The translations under genes and the position numbers were made by a program. A DNA stretch of 17,656 nucleotides from Corynebacterium kroppenstedtii (GTDB taxonomy: Bacteria; Actinomycetota; Actinomycetes; Mycobacteriales; Mycobacteriaceae): NCBI RefSeq assembly GCF_003243515.1, contig NZ_QFRA01000035.1, positions 1-17,656 of the forward strand. The letters are read 5' to 3'. The notes beneath the pieces were generated by a model. The model was not told the origin of the DNA. It was given only the letters and a program-made list of their open reading frames with translations, and did not search any database. Numbering within the stretch: position 1 is the stretch's first letter; each line of letters starts with the position of its first letter. Shown in pieces: positions 14,354 to 17,656 of this stretch.

Positions 14354-14535
14354 GTCGGAATCTCCTTAACTGACGTCAGCCGCAGGGAATCGAACACGGA
14401 CAACGATATTTCTCACTAAAGAGTAGCCCGTCACACCCGTAACATGCGTGTGCCACGCCCACAGATACGAATACCGAACGAATGCCGGAACATTCGCAAT
14501 CCAACCAGACATCCGACCCAACCAGGGATCTGTCA

Positions 14536-15261
14536 TTAGCTTTCACGCCTCCCCCGCCCACTGCTCTCTAACCGTGACACCACTCCACCGGGGCACTCCT
14601 CCGATGTCAACGCATACAAGAAATGATCGCGCCACTGCCCATCAATATTGATGCTGCGGACCAACTCCCCCTCATAATGAAAACCGACGTTCTCCAAAAC
14701 GCTTATCGACGCGGCATTCTCGGGCAACACTGTCGCCTCGACCCGATGCACCCCCATCGACAGCATCGCAGCATCGACGCCTAAAGCCACGGTGGCGGTT
14801 CCCACACCACACCCCCAAAATGGGCTCGCAACCCAATAGCCGATCCAGCACGTCGAAAGCGAACCATGCTCAATCCCGCCCACAGTGACCTGACCTGCAA
14901 ATTTCCCGTCACACTCCACGGCAAAAGGAACCGACGCACCCTGCGCAGCGGACTCATAGAGCGAATCCACCACCGACAACCAGGAGGGCACCGTATGCAC
15001 CTCATCCCACGAATCATTCGCCGTCGGTTCCACAGCCCGCAACGTGGCCTCATCATTGCGCCGGAGACGCGCCCATTCCGGCCCATCATCCTTCACGACG
15101 GGGCGAAGCCTCACCGCACCACCAGGCACGTGAAGTACCTGCGTTTCCTCTGGCCACCCAGGATGCGCACTGCTCGGCTTCACGCCATAGCGTCGATACA
15201 GATCGCGATCTTTCACGGACCCCACACCGACGCGATCCAACAGACGAGTCAAAACCCCCAT
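14536..15261 (-). CDS. rimJ: GNAT acetyltransferase, RimJ/RimL-like
   Basis: A 241-residue N-acetyltransferase. The acetyl-CoA loop is FWGCGVGTATVALGVD (about 148-163), with conserved RVEATVLPENAASISVLENV (173-192), then GFHYEGELVRSINIDGQWRD and LYAL, as in ribosomal-protein alanine acetyltransferases. The N-terminal about 45 residues and the Arg/Ser-rich tail are extra. Substrate is not proven; the name follows family usage and its constant place between glp and glpR. The AGGGG ribosome site lies five bases before ATG 15261, and only 15 bases separate it from the glp stop, so the two genes form one operon. Confidence 0.85.
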   Translation of the reverse strand: MGVLTRLLDRVGVGSVKDRDLYRRYGVKPSSAHPGWPEETQVLHVPGGAVRLRPVVKDDGPEWARLRRNDEATLRAVEPTANDSWDEVHTVPSWLSVVDSLYESAAQGASVPFAVECDGKFAGQVTVGGIEHGSLSTCWIGYWVASPFWGCGVGTATVALGVDAAMLSMGVHRVEATVLPENAASISVLENVGFHYEGELVRSINIDGQWRDHFLYALTSEECPGGVVSRLESSGRGRRES

Positions 15262-15276
15262 GACAGCCCCTGCTAC

Positions 15277-16611
15277 TTACGCGCGATTCGACAAGAACAA
15301 GACATCAACAACATCACCCGGCGCGATCCCCACCACGTCTTCAGGCACGTGGATCAGGCAGTTCGCCTCAGCGAAGCTCCCCAACAGGTGCTGCGGGGCG
15401 CCAGCGGAGGCACCGAGGGGATCCACCAAGTACTCGTCGGTGCCACGATCGCGCATCAACTGCCCGCGGATAAAACCACGCCGTCCCGGCATAGAGCTCA
15501 CGCCATGCAATGCCCTGGCCTGGATAATCCGACGCCGGCCACCGCGTCGTCCAGCTTCATATTGAATGAGCGGGCGGATCATCGTCTCGAAAATAATCAA
15601 GGAGCCGACGGGGTTTGACGGCAAGAGGAACGTCGGCACTTTGTTAGGGCCTAGAAGGCCAAAGCCTTGGGTCGAACCTGGGTGCATTGCGACGCGGGTG
15701 TACTCGATGTCGCCTAAATTACTGACGATATCGCGCATCCGACGGGCCGCGGATCCCCCTACAGCACCTGCAATAACGATGATTTCGCTGCGGAGAATCT
15801 GCCCCTCCATGATCTCCTGGAGGCGGCGCGGTTCACCCGCGATCACGCCGACCCTGTGGGCATCTGCTCCTGCTTCTTCCGCAGCGGCGGCCAGCGAATA
15901 CGAATTCACGTCGAAAACCTGACCACGGCCGGGCGTCCGATCTGAATCAATCAGCTCTTGACCGATCGACATCACAGCGACCCGCGGCCGTGGGTACACG
16001 AGGACCTTCGACCGCCCCACCGCAGCTAAAAGGCCAATATGTGCAGGGCCGATAACGGTTCCTTCGCTAACAATAACGTCGCCTTCCAAGACGTCCGTGC
16101 CAGCACGATGAATAAAATCGCCGGACTTCACAGGAAACAGAGGCCGGATACGTCGGCCATGACGCTCCACCCACGCTTCCGGAATAATCGCGTCAGAGAG
16201 CGTCGGTACGGGCGCACCGGTTTCTACCCGGACTGCCTGATTGGGCTGCAACCGCAGCGGCCTGTGCGAACCCGCGCCCACATCACCGACGACGGGGAGC
16301 TCGGCAAGTTTCCGATGCTCGCGGTCACCACGTCGTTCGGGTTCATAATCCTCATCGGGCAACGGCTCAGGTGGGCGTTGATCCTCTGAACGATCATCCG
16401 CCGGGGCACCTTTTGCATCCCGCGGTACAAGGTCGACAGCGCGAACAGCGTAGCCATCGATGGCAGCTTGATTGAAACCTGGAACCTGCCGATCACCACG
16501 GACTTCTTCAGCGCTACGCAACCCCAGCGAATCCGAAATAGCCACACGAACGGGCTCCGGAGTTACGGCAGCGTCCGCGATAATCGCAAGCTGCTCTTCC
16601 ACTGAGCGCAC
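15277..16611 (-). CDS. glp: Gephyrin-like MoeA paralogue (Glp)
   Basis: A 444-residue protein of the MoeA fold. GTG 16611 is chosen because AAAGGA (16623-16618) lies six bases upstream; an in-frame GTG five codons earlier overlaps that site. MoeA motifs retained: NQAAIDGYAV (47-56), VETGAPVP (129-136), FIHRAGTDVLEGD, IGQELIDSD, FDVNSYSL, SNPVGS (332-337) and the C-terminal domain IV. But the MoeA GGVSVGDxD loop reads AGAVGGSAARRMR (281-293), without the Asp residues needed for molybdenum insertion. A charged insert (about 68-101, PPEPLPDEDYEPERR) is present. This fits Glp, the corynebacterial gephyrin-like protein that binds FtsZ and GlpR in division and elongation, rather than a cofactor enzyme. 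The stop is 15 bases before the rimJ-like gene. Confidence 0.85.
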   Translation of the reverse strand: MRSVEEQLAIIADAAVTPEPVRVAISDSLGLRSAEEVRGDRQVPGFNQAAIDGYAVRAVDLVPRDAKGAPADDRSEDQRPPEPLPDEDYEPERRGDREHRKLAELPVVGDVGAGSHRPLRLQPNQAVRVETGAPVPTLSDAIIPEAWVERHGRRIRPLFPVKSGDFIHRAGTDVLEGDVIVSEGTVIGPAHIGLLAAVGRSKVLVYPRPRVAVMSIGQELIDSDRTPGRGQVFDVNSYSLAAAAEEAGADAHRVGVIAGEPRRLQEIMEGQILRSEIIVIAGAVGGSAARRMRDIVSNLGDIEYTRVAMHPGSTQGFGLLGPNKVPTFLLPSNPVGSLIIFETMIRPLIQYEAGRRGGRRRIIQARALHGVSSMPGRRGFIRGQLMRDRGTDEYLVDPLGASAGAPQHLLGSFAEANCLIHVPEDVVGIAPGDVVDVLFLSNRA

Positions 16612-16638
16612 GTTACGTCCTTTCACCCGGGTAACACA

Positions 16639-16652
16639 GCAGCATATGCTGC
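16639..16652. promoter_or_regulatory. 14-bp palindrome between galU and glp
   Basis: GCAGCATATGCTGC is a perfect palindrome, with CCCGGG-containing sequences on both sides (around 16626-16632 and 16665-16672). The 86-base gap between galU and glp may hold an operator or the 3' hairpin of galU; there is no T-run. Confidence 0.35.
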
Positions 16653-16697
16653 CTACTGACTCTCCCCCGGGTGGGACCGGGGCATATCACATTAAGG

Positions 16698-17621
16698 CTA
16701 GCTGTCCTGGGCCAACCTTTCCGTCATATACGCCCTCAGCGAGTCGCCATACTCGGGATCCTTCAGGCCGAAGTCAACACAGGCCTTGCTGAACCCACCC
16801 GGGTTGCCCAAATCGTGGCGAGGGCCACGGTGAACCACCACATGCACGGGGTGATCCGACTTAATGAGCAGCTCAATGGCATCTGTGAGCTGCAGTTCGC
16901 CGCCCTTACCGGGCTCGATCTTACCCAGCGCCTTGAAAATATCTCGATCCAACAGGTAGCGGCCGGTTGCCGCCAGCGTCGAGGGTGCGTCTTCCGGTTC
17001 AGGCTTTTCGACCATGCCGGATACGGCGTAAACATCGTCATCGGGTTGGCCGCTGACCTCAAAGACTCCGTAGTCGGAGGTTGCTTCCTTATCGACATCC
17101 ACCGCGCAGAGCACAGATCCGCCGTATTTCGCGCGGACCTCGAGCATCTTGTTCATAACCCCATAGGGCATGACAAGGTCATCGGGAAGCATGACGGCCA
17201 CGACGTCTTCGTCGGGATCAAGAACTTCCTCAGCCTGAGCGACGGCATGGCCAAGCCCAAGGGGGCGCTCCTGAATGACCGAAACGACGTCGATAAGTTC
17301 AGTCGAGTGCTGCACTTTCTGCAGCCGATCCTCTTTGCCGCGCTTCTTGAGCGTCTCTTCCAGGAGATCATCATGGTCGAAATGCTTCATCAGCCCCGAC
17401 TTGCGCGGGGAGGTAACGATAGCCAAGCGTGACGCGCCGGCCTCGCGGGCTTCCTCCGCAATGAGCTCGATACCGGGCCGGTCAACAACCGGGAGAAGCT
17501 CTTTGGGTACGGTCTTCGTCGCCGGAAGGAAACGGGTACCCAAACCAGCGGCTGGCACGATGACTGTACGCAACGCAGCCTGACCATTTCCGCCATTATC
17601 ATCTTTGTTCATAGGAGCCAT
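16698..17621 (-). CDS. galU: UTP-glucose-1-phosphate uridylyltransferase
   Basis: A 307-residue enzyme (from ATG 17621) that makes UDP-glucose from UTP and glucose-1-phosphate, the donor for trehalose, galactose-containing arabinogalactan and other envelope sugars. The nucleotide-binding N-terminus TVIVPAAGLGTRFLP and TKTVPKELLPVVDRPGI is intact, as are VIQERPLGLGHAV, VMLPDDLVM, SDYGVFEV, VEKPEPEDAPSTLAATGRY, and GGELQLTDAI. Length is normal for bacterial GalU. Start is not certain: ATG 17621, ATG 17612 and a TTG at 17633 are all in frame, and none has a clear ribosome site. It is the first gene of the galU-glp-rimJ-glpR block, with an 86-base gap before glp. Confidence 0.95.
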   Translation of the reverse strand: MAPMNKDDNGGNGQAALRTVIVPAAGLGTRFLPATKTVPKELLPVVDRPGIELIAEEAREAGASRLAIVTSPRKSGLMKHFDHDDLLEETLKKRGKEDRLQKVQHSTELIDVVSVIQERPLGLGHAVAQAEEVLDPDEDVVAVMLPDDLVMPYGVMNKMLEVRAKYGGSVLCAVDVDKEATSDYGVFEVSGQPDDDVYAVSGMVEKPEPEDAPSTLAATGRYLLDRDIFKALGKIEPGKGGELQLTDAIELLIKSDHPVHVVVHRGPRHDLGNPGGFSKACVDFGLKDPEYGDSLRAYMTERLAQDS

Positions 17622-17656
17622 GCTAACCGACAACCGACGCAGAATCCGCTTTCCGA

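Noticed and set aside
14380..14400. tRNA-like T-arm (GTTCGATTCCCTGCG on the minus strand)
   Set aside because: The T stem does not pair and no acceptor, D or anticodon arm is found around it.
14866..15618. 250-residue plus-strand reading frame
   Set aside because: It lies antisense across the end of glp and the rimJ-like gene, both of which have clear family motifs.

Overview
The window looks like chromosomal DNA of a Corynebacterium or a close relative. The main evidence is the run galU - glp (MoeA-like) - rimJ-like acetyltransferase - glpR on the minus strand at 12.7-17.6 kb, which matches the corynebacterial cell-division/gephyrin-like locus. DtxR-type iron boxes, possible leaderless promoters and moderate GC also fit. 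The species cannot be named from the sequence alone.

Layout. At 1-0.8 kb are two tandem DoxX-family membrane proteins on the minus strand, the first cut by the window edge. They diverge from a lipoate-protein ligase gene at 0.94-2.0 kb that is broken by two frameshifts and a stop. At 2.0-4.2 kb an FtsX-type ABC permease and its ATPase lie on the minus strand. They are divergent from a soluble NarL-type histidine kinase and a LuxR-type response regulator at 4.3-5.8 kb. A dyad between the two units is a good candidate operator. At 5.9-8.3 kb is a two-gene iron unit that strongly resembles enterobacterial FepB (ferric-enterobactin binding lipoprotein) and Fes (enterochelin esterase), with a candidate DtxR box over the fepB promoter. 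At 8.3-10.0 kb a structured leader precedes an MFS transporter gene that has lost its start codon, carries a frameshift and has an amber codon. At 10.1-11.5 kb are a DUF805 membrane protein, a 366-base non-coding stretch with palindromes and a direct repeat, and a DJ-1/PfpI-type protein. At 11.6 kb is tRNA-Ala(CGC). At 11.8-12.7 kb is a decayed NAD-dependent epimerase/reductase that has lost its Rossmann N-terminus and is frameshifted. At 12.7-17.6 kb is the glpR / rimJ-like / glp / galU block.

How the parts fit. The ABC transporter and two-component pair look like one sensing/export module. FepB and Fes would capture a ferric catecholate siderophore and hydrolyse it inside the cell, but no permease or ATPase for this pathway lies in the window. 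Glp and GlpR are a division/elongation pair: Glp keeps the MoeA fold, but the usual MoeA active-site loop is changed. GalU supplies UDP-glucose for envelope sugars.

The most striking general signal is gene decay. Three of about fourteen protein genes are broken. The lesions include substitutions (Trp to stop, Glu to amber, Met to Ile start) and a large 5' loss, so they are not only indels of the kind sequencing error makes. I did not find a clearly novel defence or mobile system. No insertion sequence, integrase or CRISPR array is visible.
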